Shown: positions 24,572 to 33,577, numbered from the stretch's first letter. The stretch is DNA of 64,000 nucleotides from Bacillus gaemokensis (GCF_001590835.1 NZ_LTAQ01000023.1:166970-230969); one strand, 5' to 3'. Numbers and translations: made by a program. The notes: a model not told the origin generated them from the letters alone.

Positions 24572-25312
24572 ATGGATAAAATAGCAGTTATTTCAGATAT
24601 TCATGGTAATATTCCTGCGTTAGAGGCAGTTCTTGAAGATATCAAATTAAGAGGAATAGAACGTATTTTTTGTTTAGGTGATTTAGTCGGGAAAGGACCA
24701 CAGTCTAGTGACGTAATTGAGAGAGTTCGTAAAGAATGTGAACATGTTGTCATGGGAAATTGGGATGATTTTATAACAAAACCTAGTGAATTTGAGACAT
24801 TACAATGGCATCAAAATCAACTCTCAGAAGAACAAATGGATTATTTAAGGGGATTACCATTTTCAATTGAGTTTATCATGAGTGGAAAATTCATTAGAAT
24901 GTTTCATGCGTCACCTCGAAGTCTATATGAAAGAGTTCAACCGTACTCTTCAAGAGAAGAGCGCATAAGCATGTTTGAAAATAGTAATCTTACAGAAAAT
25001 ATAGAAGGTGAAAGAAAACCAGATGTAATTTGCTATGGAGACGTTCACCAAGCGTATGTCCAAAACTTTAGAGGGAAAACATTATGTAACGCAGGGAGCG
25101 TAGGAAATCCGCTCGAGATTACACAAGCTTCTTATTTAATTTTTGAAGGGCTATATAATCAAAAAGAAGCAGCTAGTTTTTCCATTCAACTTGTTCGTGT
25201 GCCGTATGACATCGAATTGGCGATACAGCTAGGGAAAGAAGCTGAAATGCCGGAACTTGATGCTTATATCCAAGAACTGACTACAGCTAAGTATCGAGGA
25301 TTAAAAAAATAG
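24572..25312 (+). CDS. Calcineurin-like metallophosphoesterase
   Basis: A 246-residue metallophosphoesterase of the YfcE-like group. The N-terminal metal motif AVISDIHGNIPALEAVL (DxH), GDLVGKGP (GDxxxxG), MGNWDDF (GNxD type), HASPR, and ICYGDVHQAYVQ (GxxH type) followed by NAGSVGNPL give the full set of di-metal ligands. It probably hydrolyses a phosphomonoester or phosphodiester; the substrate is not known. The ATG follows GGAGGTGC. It is the third gene of a VOC/APH/phosphoesterase run. Confidence 0.9.
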   Translation: MDKIAVISDIHGNIPALEAVLEDIKLRGIERIFCLGDLVGKGPQSSDVIERVRKECEHVVMGNWDDFITKPSEFETLQWHQNQLSEEQMDYLRGLPFSIEFIMSGKFIRMFHASPRSLYERVQPYSSREERISMFENSNLTENIEGERKPDVICYGDVHQAYVQNFRGKTLCNAGSVGNPLEITQASYLIFEGLYNQKEAASFSIQLVRVPYDIELAIQLGKEAEMPELDAYIQELTTAKYRGLKK

Positions 25313-25383
25313 ATTGATGTATTTGGGATAGTGTGAAAAGCGCTTCTAAGATAAAGAGTAATGTACAAGAGAGGTGAGTTTCT

Positions 25384-25644
25384 TTGTGGGAAGAAACAAA
25401 TGCAGAAATTCTTGAAGCTACGTTTTCAAGGTATGTTTTCGGCAATGAGTTTACACAAGGAAATTATAGTAGGAGGGTGAAGTTAACAATTCAATTCACC
25501 TTTAAAAACGGAGAAAAAGTGATTGTGACAAGGAAAGTATGGACATATGTGAAAAATAGGTGGATGTTTGAAAGAGGGAAATGGGTATCCATTCTATATC
25601 AAACGGATAATCCTAAAAAATTCAAATTAAAATATAACATTTAA
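25384..25644 (+). CDS. Hypothetical protein, 86 residues
   Basis: A TTG start behind GAGAGGTGAG opens a basic, beta-rich protein without membrane segments (RRVKLTIQFTFKNGEKVIVTRKVWTY in parts). I do not recognise it. The good ribosome binding site and the protein-like composition support a real gene. Confidence 0.6.
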   Translation: MWEETNAEILEATFSRYVFGNEFTQGNYSRRVKLTIQFTFKNGEKVIVTRKVWTYVKNRWMFERGKWVSILYQTDNPKKFKLKYNI

Positions 25645-25757
25645 AAGTAGAAACTGAAAATTGTCATTTATTTGTATATTTATTCTTGTGTATAATGTAT
25701 AATTAAAGTATATACATATTTTTTTCAGAAACTCCCTATAAAATAGGAGGTTATATT

Positions 25758-25955
25758 ATGCATAAAAACTTTAGAATACTAATGAAAATCACACCTCCTC
25801 TAAGTATACTTTTCATCTTAATTGGCTTAACGATGGGAGTATTAGGAGCATTGGACCATAATGTAAAAACAATAACTGCATCACTACTTATCATTACACA
25901 ATCTGTACTTGCTATCATATATACGAAGTCGTTTAAAAAAATATGGGGAAAATAA
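25758..25955 (+). CDS. Small two-helix membrane protein
   Basis: A 65-residue protein with two hydrophobic segments (about residues 13-32 and 37-54) and basic ends. The ATG follows AGGAGGTTATATT, a near-ideal ribosome binding site, and a strong terminator follows the stop. The function is unknown. Confidence 0.7.
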   Translation: MHKNFRILMKITPPLSILFILIGLTMGVLGALDHNVKTITASLLIITQSVLAIIYTKSFKKIWGK

Positions 25956-25965
25956 GCTTTACATG

Positions 25966-25997
25966 AAAAAGTGCAAGGAAATTCTTTGCACTTTTTT
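25966..25997 (+). terminator. Rho-independent terminator
   Basis: AAAAAGTGCAA and TTTGCACTTTTTT with an eight-base loop, 10 bases after the small membrane protein gene. Confidence 0.85.
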
Positions 25998-26112
25998 CAT
26001 TTAGATAATATATTTCAAGTTGAATATTCGTTCGTCAATCCAATGCGCTAAGAAGGAGTCAATATTTGCCGATCATTACCCGTTTGAGGATAAGAAAAAT
26101 TGTAAAAGGTGT

Positions 26113-27555
26113 TTATTTTTGACAAACTTTTATAGCGGCATGCAAACGAGAGATGCCCTCATTGATTTGATGGGGATCGACTTTCCCATATGATAACCGA
26201 ATATAGCCATCTTTTGCTCCAAAAATACTGCCAGGCATAAAGGCTACTTGCTGTTTTAAACTTTGCATGATGAGCTGTTTTTCATTGATTGGCTGCTTAA
26301 GTTTTCCCCATACATAAATCCCGCCTGTAGGTCTTGAGAAGGATAATTCCTCATGAAGAGAAATGTTAATCGCATCAACAATTACATCTCTTTTTTTTGC
26401 TAGTTGCTCACGTAATTGCTTAATATGTGTATCAAACGGAACGGTTTCAAAAAATTGTTGCATAAGCCACTGAGGAAATATGCTTAATCCTAATTCCATT
26501 TGGTGCCTTGCATCTGATAATCTTTCCACTACTGACTGCGGAGCCACGAGCCAACCAATTCGAAGCCCTGGTGCAATCATTTTCGATAAGGAATGGACAT
26601 AGATAACGGTTCCGTTTTCATCAATAGATTTTAAGGTAGGACAAGGCTGTTTGTTTTCTAACGTTAGCAGACTAGACGGATCATCCTCAACGATAGCAAT
26701 ACGTAAGTCTGCACATAGTGATAGAAGTTTCTTTCTACGGTCTGGATGAAGCATTGTACCCGTTGGATTTTGGAAATTTGGGTTTAAAAAAATCATTTTA
26801 ATCCGATGTTTTCGATATAGCTCATGGACATCTTCCGGATCAATTCCATGTTCATCAACAGGTAATGGAAAAATACGAATACCAGCTGATTGGAATAGTG
26901 GTAATGAGTAGCAATGAGAGGGACTTTCAAATGCAACAGCATCACCTGGATTTAATAAACATTGAACAATAAGATGAAGAGCTTGTTGGGCGCCTGAAGT
27001 AATCATAATAGATGGTTCTGTTGCGTCTATATGTAAATATTTTTTCATATATTTTGCTACGGTTTGTCTTAATGGAAGATAGCCTTGTGGATGGTCGTAG
27101 CTAAGTGCTTGTGTTAAAGGTTGTTCTCGTAAAATAGTTTGTAACTGTTCATGAGGGAACAGATTACAACCAAGTTCTCCATTTGCGAAATCAATAATAT
27201 TTTCATTTTGCTGTACTTGTTCCCGAATATGCCGAAGTAATGGTAAATTTGGTAAGAACGTACCACCTTCTACGAATCCTCTCCAGTTTGGTGTTAACGT
27301 TGGAGAAACACCCCACATATGTGTGCTTACACGTGTGCCTCTTCCAGTTGTACTTTCTACAATTCCCATAGCGCGTAGTTCGTTATAAGCGGTTGTAACA
27401 GTACTGCGGTTTACATTAAGTTGTAGAGCTAATTTTCGTTCTGAAGGGAGAAAACTACCAGGCGGAAGCTCTCCGTACATAATGCGTCTCTCAATAAAAT
27501 CAACAACTTGTTGATAAATTGGAATTTTGCTGTCAGTATCTAACTTCCATTCCAT
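26113..27555 (-). CDS. MocR-type GntR regulator with aminotransferase domain
   Basis: A 480-residue MocR/PdxR-type regulator. An N-terminal GntR winged helix (about residues 1-75; IPIYQQVVDFIERRIMYGELPPGSFLPSERKLALQLNVNRSTV in parts) is joined by a linker to a fold-I PLP aminotransferase-like domain. The PLP lysine is in HSLSKMIAPGLRIGW (about residue 330), with NPNFQNPTGTML before it. Such proteins bind PLP or a PLP adduct and usually control a divergent neighbour. Here that is the EamA transporter gene, with shared CAGCCAATT boxes between them. The ATG has AAGGAGACGG upstream. Confidence 0.92.
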   Translation of the reverse strand: MEWKLDTDSKIPIYQQVVDFIERRIMYGELPPGSFLPSERKLALQLNVNRSTVTTAYNELRAMGIVESTTGRGTRVSTHMWGVSPTLTPNWRGFVEGGTFLPNLPLLRHIREQVQQNENIIDFANGELGCNLFPHEQLQTILREQPLTQALSYDHPQGYLPLRQTVAKYMKKYLHIDATEPSIMITSGAQQALHLIVQCLLNPGDAVAFESPSHCYSLPLFQSAGIRIFPLPVDEHGIDPEDVHELYRKHRIKMIFLNPNFQNPTGTMLHPDRRKKLLSLCADLRIAIVEDDPSSLLTLENKQPCPTLKSIDENGTVIYVHSLSKMIAPGLRIGWLVAPQSVVERLSDARHQMELGLSIFPQWLMQQFFETVPFDTHIKQLREQLAKKRDVIVDAINISLHEELSFSRPTGGIYVWGKLKQPINEKQLIMQSLKQQVAFMPGSIFGAKDGYIRLSYGKVDPHQINEGISRLHAAIKVCQK

Positions 27556-27587
27556 TTATACCGTCTCCTTATTTCTTATCTATATTC

Positions 27588-27655
27588 ATTATAGCAAATT
27601 GGCTGGGTTAAAAAACAGCCAATTGGACGGTGTAGTATCCAGCCAATTTTACTAT
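27588..27655. promoter_or_regulatory. MocR operator and divergent promoter region
   Basis: Three copies of CAGCCAATT occur: inverted as AATTGGCTG (27597-27605), and direct at 27616-27624 and 27640-27648 (24 bases apart). The minus-strand -10 TATAAT of the mocR gene (27593-27588) adjoins the first. TACTAT (27650-27655) just after the third is a possible plus-strand -10. The arrangement of direct boxes plus an inverted one is typical of MocR targets. Confidence 0.7.
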
Positions 27656-27682
27656 GCTAAGGTAGTGGAAGGGGAGATTCGG

Positions 27683-28594
27683 ATGAAACGATGGCAAATG
27701 GAATGGCTCCTAATATCAGTTGCTTTAGTATGGGGAGCAAATTATACAATAGGGAAATATGGAGTGGCATATATGTCATCCATTCAATTTAATAGTTTAC
27801 GATTTTTAGTAGCATCTCCGGTATTATTATTGATTACATTTATTTTAGAACGATCGCTACGTATTGAAAGAAAAGACTGGCTAAGATTATTAGCTGTTGG
27901 AATAGTTGGAACAACATTGTATCAAACGTTATTTATGTTATCTGTAAAATATACTTCAGCAACAAATGCATCACTGTTAATTGCGATGTCACCTATTTTT
28001 ACAGGGATTTTAGCAGTACTACACAAACAAGAGCGCTTTTCGATGAAAATTCAAATTGGTTCATTACTTTCATTTGGTGGTGCTGCCCTTGTATTGTTAA
28101 CTGGGCATACAAATCAATCTACATATGAATATGCTTGGTTAGGAAATTTAATTGGGTTAGTTGCTGCCATTGCTTGGGGCTGGTATCCAATACTTGCACA
28201 GCCACTTATTAAAAAATACTCAGCGATGCGTGTAACATCGTGGTCTACATTAATTGGAATTGTACCACTTGTTGTGTATTGTTTATGTAATGTTAGTACG
28301 TTAACATGGCCAGCCGATACACTAAGCTGGGGATCATTAGGATACTCGATTGTGTTTGCTACAATCTTTGGATTGGCAATGTGGTATGTTGGCATTAGTA
28401 AAATTGGTTCAACGAAAGTAATGGTATATATGTATTTGGTTCCATTGTTTGCGGTAATCTTTGCTGCGGTAACAATCGGAGAAAGAATAAACATGATGCA
28501 ATTAATGGGCGGGGTTGTCATATTTATCGGTTTATATGTTGTGAAAAAAGGAGCGGTAAAAAAGTCTTCTTTCAATTTGAAAAAAGTGAGTTAA
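27683..28594 (+). CDS. EamA-family (DMT) transporter
   Basis: A 303-residue drug/metabolite transporter with ten predicted membrane segments and two EamA halves: LLISVALVWGANYTIGKYGV at the start, LIAMSPIFTGILAVLHKQERFS at the end of the first half, and MVYMYLVPLFAVIFAAVTIGERI in the second. The substrate is unknown; its divergent MocR regulator suggests an amino acid, amine or vitamin B6 link. I start at the ATG after GGAAGGGGAG, well inside a longer open frame that runs through the operator. A terminator follows the stop. Confidence 0.88.
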   Translation: MKRWQMEWLLISVALVWGANYTIGKYGVAYMSSIQFNSLRFLVASPVLLLITFILERSLRIERKDWLRLLAVGIVGTTLYQTLFMLSVKYTSATNASLLIAMSPIFTGILAVLHKQERFSMKIQIGSLLSFGGAALVLLTGHTNQSTYEYAWLGNLIGLVAAIAWGWYPILAQPLIKKYSAMRVTSWSTLIGIVPLVVYCLCNVSTLTWPADTLSWGSLGYSIVFATIFGLAMWYVGISKIGSTKVMVYMYLVPLFAVIFAAVTIGERINMMQLMGGVVIFIGLYVVKKGAVKKSSFNLKKVS

Positions 28595-28599
28595 TGATA

Positions 28600-28634
28600 A
28601 AAATGGCCTCTTGATGTGGAAAGAGGTCATTTTT
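28600..28634 (+). terminator. Rho-independent terminator
   Basis: AAAATGGCCTCTT and AAGAGGTCATTTTT enclose an eight-base loop right after the EamA gene. Confidence 0.8.
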
Positions 28635-28703
28635 GCTTTTATAATAAAAGAGCTTGGGTAATAGCCTACTGTTGATGAGGAAGAGATTATTTTAATTAAA
28701 AAA

Positions 28704-28723
28704 CAGTTAGCAAAAGCTAACTG
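28704..28723 (-). terminator. Terminator of the interrupted small gene
   Basis: CAGTTAGC (28704-28711) and GCTAACTG (28716-28723) with loop AAAA; on the minus strand followed by TTTTTTAATTAAAA. It sits 12 bases past the distal stop at 28735. Confidence 0.7.
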
Positions 28724-28734
28724 CGTCATTAATT

Positions 28735-29079
28735 CTAATTGTAGTCTTTAGATGTATCTTTCACTTGATATTGTTTTGAAGAATTTACAGTTGCTGAGAT
28801 TTTTTGTTGCTCATTACCGGCAATATGTCCTTCTAATTAGATTTCAGGTGTTGCATATTCCTCTAGAAAATCAATGTCAGTAATAACAATGGTCATATTC
28901 TTTTCTTTTTTTAAGTGGTCGATAGCTGCTTGTTTAGCTGTTGCTTTTGTTTTGGGCCATGCTTCTTTACTAAATGCATCCAGCTTACCATGATTCATAC
29001 TAGCATACACCCAACCGCTTATTGTTAGTAACAGGCCAATTCCTAATATCAATAGAGGTTTCACTAATTTCTTATTCAT
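28735..29079 (-). pseudogene. Small exported or membrane-anchored protein, interrupted by TAA
   Basis: The first 80 codons encode a protein with one N-terminal membrane segment (about residues 8-26) and a soluble tail ending LEEYATPEI. An in-frame TAA (28839-28837) follows, but the same frame continues for 33 protein-like codons (LEGHIAGNEQQKISATVNSS, then KQYQVKDTSKDYN) to a TAG at 28735, just before a terminator. The downstream part reads as the natural end of the protein, so a Tyr (TAT/TAC) or similar codon has probably become TAA. The intact product would be about 114 residues, perhaps DUF3139-like. A weakly supported alternative is a genuine 80-residue protein. Confidence 0.6.
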
Positions 29080-29287
29080 ATTGATTCACCTTTCGATTCC
29101 ATTCTATAGTGCATGTGTCTTGTTTTTGTGAACAATTTGAATATAAACTATCGTAAAAGTTTCTGCTATTTCATTAGGTGACAATAGTATTACAGTTTTG
29201 TAAGTTCTTGAAGCAAATCAGTTCTATACAAACTTGAATAAAAAAGCTCTCTTGGTGTACGTGAAGCGTTTCTTGAAAATAGGGTAT

Positions 29288-29345
29288 AAACCAAAACGAC
29301 CTATTTCCTATATTGTATTAGGTGATAGGTCGTTTTGGTTTTTTA
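29288..29345. terminator. Long hairpin downstream of the Nudix gene
   Basis: AAACCAAAACGACCTAT (29288-29304) and ATAGGTCGTTTTGGTTT (29325-29341) are perfectly complementary around a 20-base loop. The T run lies on the plus-strand side, although the nearest upstream gene, the Nudix gene, reads on the minus strand. Confidence 0.5.
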
Positions 29346-29395
29346 TGGTCTTTTTATAGGATAAGGTATTCTCTTTCTTTAGAAAGGGAATGTTT

Positions 29396-29842
29396 TTATT
29401 TTAGTAATGATAACGCTTGTTTTACAGCCCATTGTTGATGTTCGTGTACGAGAAACCTTTCTGCTTGAGAAGGAGAGAGCCATTGTAAAATATGATCCTT
29501 TTCAGAGATGTTATTTTCTGTTTGCAATCTCTTGCAAATGTAAAAATAGCCGTCATTTAAATAGTATGTATCTTCATTTTCTGCGTAAAAATATCGCTCA
29601 GCATTGCCAATATAATGCTGAATTCTAATTTGCCAACCTAGCTCTTCTGCAAGCTCACGGTGTAAACATAATTCTTTTGTTTCACTTTGTTCCATGCCAC
29701 CTCCAGGTAAAAAATAGCGAGTTCCTTTTTTGATAATTGCTATTTTCGTATAGTGGTTATTGAAGATAATAGTATAGCAACTAGGACGTAATATATAGCG
29801 TTGATGCTCCTTTTTATAACCAAAAGTGGGCTTTAGCTCCAT
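29396..29842 (-). CDS. Nudix hydrolase
   Basis: A 148-residue Nudix hydrolase that would cleave a nucleoside diphosphate linked to another group. The Nudix box GGMEQSETKELCLHREL-AEELGW (about residues 55-78) has all signature residues: G, x5, E, x7, RE, x2, EE, x, G. I start at the second ATG because GAGGGA lies seven bases before it; an ATG five codons earlier overlaps that site. It is a single-gene unit and the substrate is unknown. Confidence 0.9.
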   Translation of the reverse strand: MELKPTFGYKKEHQRYILRPSCYTIIFNNHYTKIAIIKKGTRYFLPGGGMEQSETKELCLHRELAEELGWQIRIQHYIGNAERYFYAENEDTYYLNDGYFYICKRLQTENNISEKDHILQWLSPSQAERFLVHEHQQWAVKQALSLLK

Positions 29843-29963
29843 ATAGAAATCCCTCATTTCATAATAAATACATATTGTAAAAAATACCCAAAAACAAAAG
29901 GCGAAATAGTCAAAAAAGCGAATATAGTAAGTATAAATGGCAGATATAAGGGAGGCAACGGGT

Positions 29964-30365
29964 ATGTTTAATCGAAAGTGTTCGTGTTGTAAAGTGATAA
30001 CCGGAACGGTGCATGGTGGAAAAATGATTCAAAATGAGTTTCTATGTGAAGATTGTTTACAAAAAGGGGTGGAAAATGGGGAGTTTGAATTACCACAAGA
30101 GAAATCTTCCTATCTTTCCATAAAAATATTAAAAGTGATGAGCGTTATTTATTTAGTAGTTTCAATTTTTGCTTCTGTATTTACCGTTTCTCTTATCAAC
30201 GGGCCTAGTAATGGATTTCAAACATTTATATCTGTCGAAGGATCTGGTGCAGCTGGCTTTATTGTGCTAGGTGCTATATTTTAATCCATTTTAATCTTTT
30301 GTGCTATTTGGGTATTTATTATTTTAGTGGAAACGGTTATTAAAATTTATGAAAAAATGAAGTGA
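29964..30365 (+). pseudogene. Zinc-ribbon membrane protein, interrupted by TAA
   Basis: An ATG behind AGGGAGG opens a protein with two cysteine pairs (CSCC near residue 5 and CEDC near 30, a likely small zinc site), then membrane segments at about residues 56-80 and 92-107. The frame is cut by TAA at 30282-30284 in the middle of the second hydrophobic segment. The same frame continues SILIFCAIWVFIILVETV and IKIYEKMK to a TGA at 30363. The continuation completes the helix and adds a basic tail, so this is most likely a single nonsense mutation in a gene of about 133 codons. Confidence 0.6.
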
Positions 30366-30392
30366 GGGAATATAGAAGAATAATTTTTTATC

Positions 30393-30434
30393 CCCCAAAA
30401 AAACATCGATTACGTAAGAGATGTTTTTTTGGGG
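30393..30434. terminator. Bidirectional terminator
   Basis: CCCCAAAAAAACATC (30393-30407) and GATGTTTTTTTGGGG (30420-30434) pair perfectly; A and T runs inside the stem suit both strands. It separates the interrupted zinc-ribbon gene from the convergent cyclodeaminase-family gene. Confidence 0.8.
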
Positions 30435-30445
30435 TGTTGTGTCTT

Positions 30446-31420
30446 TTATTTAACGATTCCATTTTTATATTTTTGATAAATCGAACCAGCCACTACTGTA
30501 TCTAAAAAGGCCACCCCAACCGATTTGAATAAAGTAATTTCATCAGAGTTTGTCCGTCCTTGTTTATGCTTTAAAATAATGTCACCAAGCTCACTATATA
30601 CATTTGAAAAATCCCATTCGTTTTGTTCAATCGCTATCAAGAAATCACCAGCTTCGTGTTGTACACCTTCTAGTGTATCTACAATAATTTTATCGCTGCG
30701 TTGTAATGTGGTGAAATCAAGCTCTTGCATATGAGGTTGATAAGAACCAATTCCATTAATATGAGTCCCGCGTTTTAAGTGTTTTCCGTCAAACACAGGA
30801 GTAGTTGAAGTTGTACTACAAATTACAATATCAGCCATTGCAACAGCCTCATCAGCTAATTCTATAATCTCAATGGTTCCGCTCCAATTTGGATATAACG
30901 AGAGTAAATGATCCTTAAATTCAAATGCTTTTTGTATGGTACGATTCACGAGAAGAATGTGAGTTAGAGAACGAACTGCCATAACAGCCTGTATTTGCCC
31001 GAGTGCTTGGGCACCGCAGCCAATGACAACGCAGACATTAGAATCTTGTCGAGCGAAATGTTTTGTCGCAATACCGCTCATCGCTCCTGTGCGAAGTGTT
31101 GTTAAATAGGAAGCTTCAATTGTCGCAACGTGCTCACCAGTATTCGTTTCTGTTAAGACGATCAAGCTTTGGAGTGCTTTTTTTCCTTTTTGAGTATTTT
31201 GAGGAAAGATACTAACGATTTTCGTAGATGCAAATTCGATTGGAGCTACATAAGAGGGCATATAAAGAGAGTTTGAATCTTCTTGAAAGTGCTGTATATT
31301 CAGCCTTACGGGTGTTGTAATTTCATTGTTCGTATAATATTGAAATGCTTTTTCTACATCTTGCAAGCAATCTTTCATTTTATAAATGTCTTTTACCATT
31401 TCTTCTGTAATATGAATCAT
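30446..31420 (-). CDS. Ornithine cyclodeaminase / mu-crystallin family protein
   Basis: A 324-residue NAD(P)-binding protein of the ornithine cyclodeaminase / mu-crystallin family. Visible are the N-terminal TTPVRLNIQH region, the Rossmann loop VIGCGAQALGQIQAVMAVR (about residues 131-149), ADIVICSTTSTTPVFDG, and HINGIGSYQPHMQELD near residue 225. Members deaminate ornithine to proline, reduce cyclic imines, or act on other amino acids, so the reaction here is not certain. It follows an MHS-type transporter gene by 55 bases on the same strand, and the pair is probably an uptake-plus-catabolism unit. Confidence 0.87.
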   Translation of the reverse strand: MIHITEEMVKDIYKMKDCLQDVEKAFQYYTNNEITTPVRLNIQHFQEDSNSLYMPSYVAPIEFASTKIVSIFPQNTQKGKKALQSLIVLTETNTGEHVATIEASYLTTLRTGAMSGIATKHFARQDSNVCVVIGCGAQALGQIQAVMAVRSLTHILLVNRTIQKAFEFKDHLLSLYPNWSGTIEIIELADEAVAMADIVICSTTSTTPVFDGKHLKRGTHINGIGSYQPHMQELDFTTLQRSDKIIVDTLEGVQHEAGDFLIAIEQNEWDFSNVYSELGDIILKHKQGRTNSDEITLFKSVGVAFLDTVVAGSIYQKYKNGIVK

Positions 31421-31475
31421 TTAGATTATCCTCCTTTTTTATAGAAAAGGGGGATTTGAATATCCCCCAAATTTA

Positions 31476-32777
31476 CTAAGCCTGTATATTTTGATTTTGT
31501 ACATTCTCTGCAATTTGCTTTGTTGAAACGGCAGCGATAGCAATTAAAGAGATGCAGCAAGTCAGTACAATATATAAAGCGACTGGAATCCAAGAATTGT
31601 TATACATATTCATTAAATAAGCAGCGATCATTGGAGCTGTCCCGCCAGCTAGTGCAGCTCCTAATTGATAACCTAACGTAACGCCAGTATAGCGTACCTC
31701 AGTAGAGAAGATTTCAGAGAATAATGTACCTAATACAGCCGTTACAGGTGCCCATAAAATTCCTAAACCGATAACAGTTGCAATAATGATAGAAAAGGTT
31801 GTTCCTTGGTTTAGTAGTAAGAAATATGGAAACGCATATAAGAGAATCGCAACAGTACCCCATATGTACATTTTCTTTCTTCCAATTGAATCTGAAAGTT
31901 TTCCCATAATCGGAATCATAATAGTAGTGATGAGCATAGCGATTGTAACGGCATTTAGGACAGTTGTATTTGGTAATTTCAGCTGCGATGTTCCATAGGA
32001 AACAATGAATGTCGAGAAAATATAGAAGGGACCTGTTTCGGCTACCTTTGCTCCTGTAGCGATAAGCACTGATTTCCAATGGTGACGTAAAGTATCGGCA
32101 ATAGGTAGTTTCGAAATATTTCCGCTTTCTTTTGCTTTTTTGAAATCGGGTGTTTCATCTAAGCCATTTCGAATCCATAACCCTATGAATACTAGTATTG
32201 CACTGAAAATAAACGGAATTCGCCATCCCCACGTCACAAAACTATCACCAGAAATCATGGTCATGAAAGATATAGCAGCAGTTCCGAGTAGCATTCCAAT
32301 TGTAACACCTGTTTGCGGAATACTACCAAAAAATCCTTTTCTTTCCTTCGGTGCGTATTCTATTGCTAAGAGTAAAGCACCGCCCCATTCTCCGCCAATT
32401 CCTAATCCTTGAATAATTCTTAGTAAGATTAAAAGAATAGGAGCTAGTATACCAATACTTTCATATGAAGGGAGCAGGCCAATACATACTGTCGCTCCTC
32501 CCATAAGAGATAGTGTTAGAACCAATGTCTTTTTTCTTCCAATTCTGTCACCAATATGACTGAAAATAATGCCTCCAAGTGGACGTATAAAAAAAGGAAT
32601 ACCAAAAGAAAGGTAAGACAGCATGAGTGCGACAAGGGGATTCTCGTTTACAAAAAATAATTTGTTAAATACAAGTGCGGCAGCAGTTCCATATAAGAAG
32701 AAATCAAACCATTCGATAGAACTGCCAATCAAACTAGCAATGAGAGCTTTTTTCTGGACAGAGCTTTGTTGATTCAT
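31476..32777 (-). CDS. MHS-family MFS transporter
   Basis: A 433-residue major facilitator with twelve membrane segments, of the metabolite:H+ symporter subfamily (proline/betaine ProP, shikimate, citrate carriers). Diagnostic parts are the start LIGSSIEWFDFFLYGTAAALVF, the loop GGIIFSHIGDRIGRKKTLV (GDRxGRK type), and GEWGGALLLAIEYAPKERKGFF. The substrate is unknown; the following cyclodeaminase-family gene suggests an amino acid or derivative. AGAGGTGAA precedes two adjacent ATG codons; I use the second for spacing, and 32780 is equally possible. Confidence 0.88.
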   Translation of the reverse strand: MNQQSSVQKKALIASLIGSSIEWFDFFLYGTAAALVFNKLFFVNENPLVALMLSYLSFGIPFFIRPLGGIIFSHIGDRIGRKKTLVLTLSLMGGATVCIGLLPSYESIGILAPILLILLRIIQGLGIGGEWGGALLLAIEYAPKERKGFFGSIPQTGVTIGMLLGTAAISFMTMISGDSFVTWGWRIPFIFSAILVFIGLWIRNGLDETPDFKKAKESGNISKLPIADTLRHHWKSVLIATGAKVAETGPFYIFSTFIVSYGTSQLKLPNTTVLNAVTIAMLITTIMIPIMGKLSDSIGRKKMYIWGTVAILLYAFPYFLLLNQGTTFSIIIATVIGLGILWAPVTAVLGTLFSEIFSTEVRYTGVTLGYQLGAALAGGTAPMIAAYLMNMYNNSWIPVALYIVLTCCISLIAIAAVSTKQIAENVQNQNIQA

Positions 32778-33011
32778 CATTTCACCTCTTTGTAATTTAA
32801 ATATTCTAATTATTAAAAATATTTTATATAAAATTAATTCGAATGTCAAAAATTTAAGGTTGAAGGAGGTAGCATTGTAAGTAGCAAATATTATAAAGTG
32901 ATGTTTTTTATTAGATATAGAAAGGTTCTATGTAATAGTGAATATTTGTATTTACCTAATAATTAGAAGTGTAGATAAATTAGGGAATAATAGTATGAGA
33001 GGAAGAGAGAA

Positions 33012-33482
33012 ATGAAAGTAAGACACGTTCAAGGGAAAGATTATGTAACGATTCATTCCGTGCTTAATGAGTGGTGGGGTGGGAGAAATATGGCTGATAT
33101 GTTGCCGAAACTTTTCTTCGTTCATTTTCAAGAGACGAGTTTTGTTATCGAACAGGACGGGGAGATTGTAGGATTTTTATGTGGATTTTTCTCACAAACA
33201 TATATCGATGAAGCATATGTTCATTTTATTGGAGTGAATCCAAAGTATCGAAGAAAGGGCATAGCTTCTACACTATACTCTTATTTTTTCGATGCAGCTC
33301 GTGCAAATGATCGTCATATTGTAAAAGCGGTAACTTCGCCAGTAAATAAAAAATCAATTCAATTTCATCAGGATATTGGATTTGAAATTGAAACAGGCGA
33401 TGGAGAAGTGGATGGAGTGTCTGTACATACAAATTATGATGGGAATGGAGGGAGTAGGGTTTTGTTTGTAAAGCGGGTATAA
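33012..33482 (+). CDS. GNAT-family N-acetyltransferase
   Basis: A 156-residue acetyltransferase. The acetyl-CoA motif A is AYVHFIGVNPKYRRKGIASTLYSYF (about residues 72-96), with the R/Q-x-x-G-x-A loop as RRKGIA, followed by the NKKSIQFHQDIGFE motif B. The substrate is unknown. The ATG follows GAGAGGAAGAGAG. Single gene. Confidence 0.9.
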   Translation: MKVRHVQGKDYVTIHSVLNEWWGGRNMADMLPKLFFVHFQETSFVIEQDGEIVGFLCGFFSQTYIDEAYVHFIGVNPKYRRKGIASTLYSYFFDAARANDRHIVKAVTSPVNKKSIQFHQDIGFEIETGDGEVDGVSVHTNYDGNGGSRVLFVKRV

Positions 33483-33577
33483 ATCAATGGTTTCTCTTGT
33501 TATAAGAATATATAGGAGCTTTATATTATCATTTTTATTATGTAACTAACAATCAGGATAACATCTTGGCGACAAGA

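Noticed and set aside
22799-25312. VOC, APH-type kinase and phosphoesterase run as a possible defence or drug-resistance island
   Set aside because: All three are ordinary chromosomal families in Bacillus, with no nuclease, sensor or mobile-element context to support a defence system.
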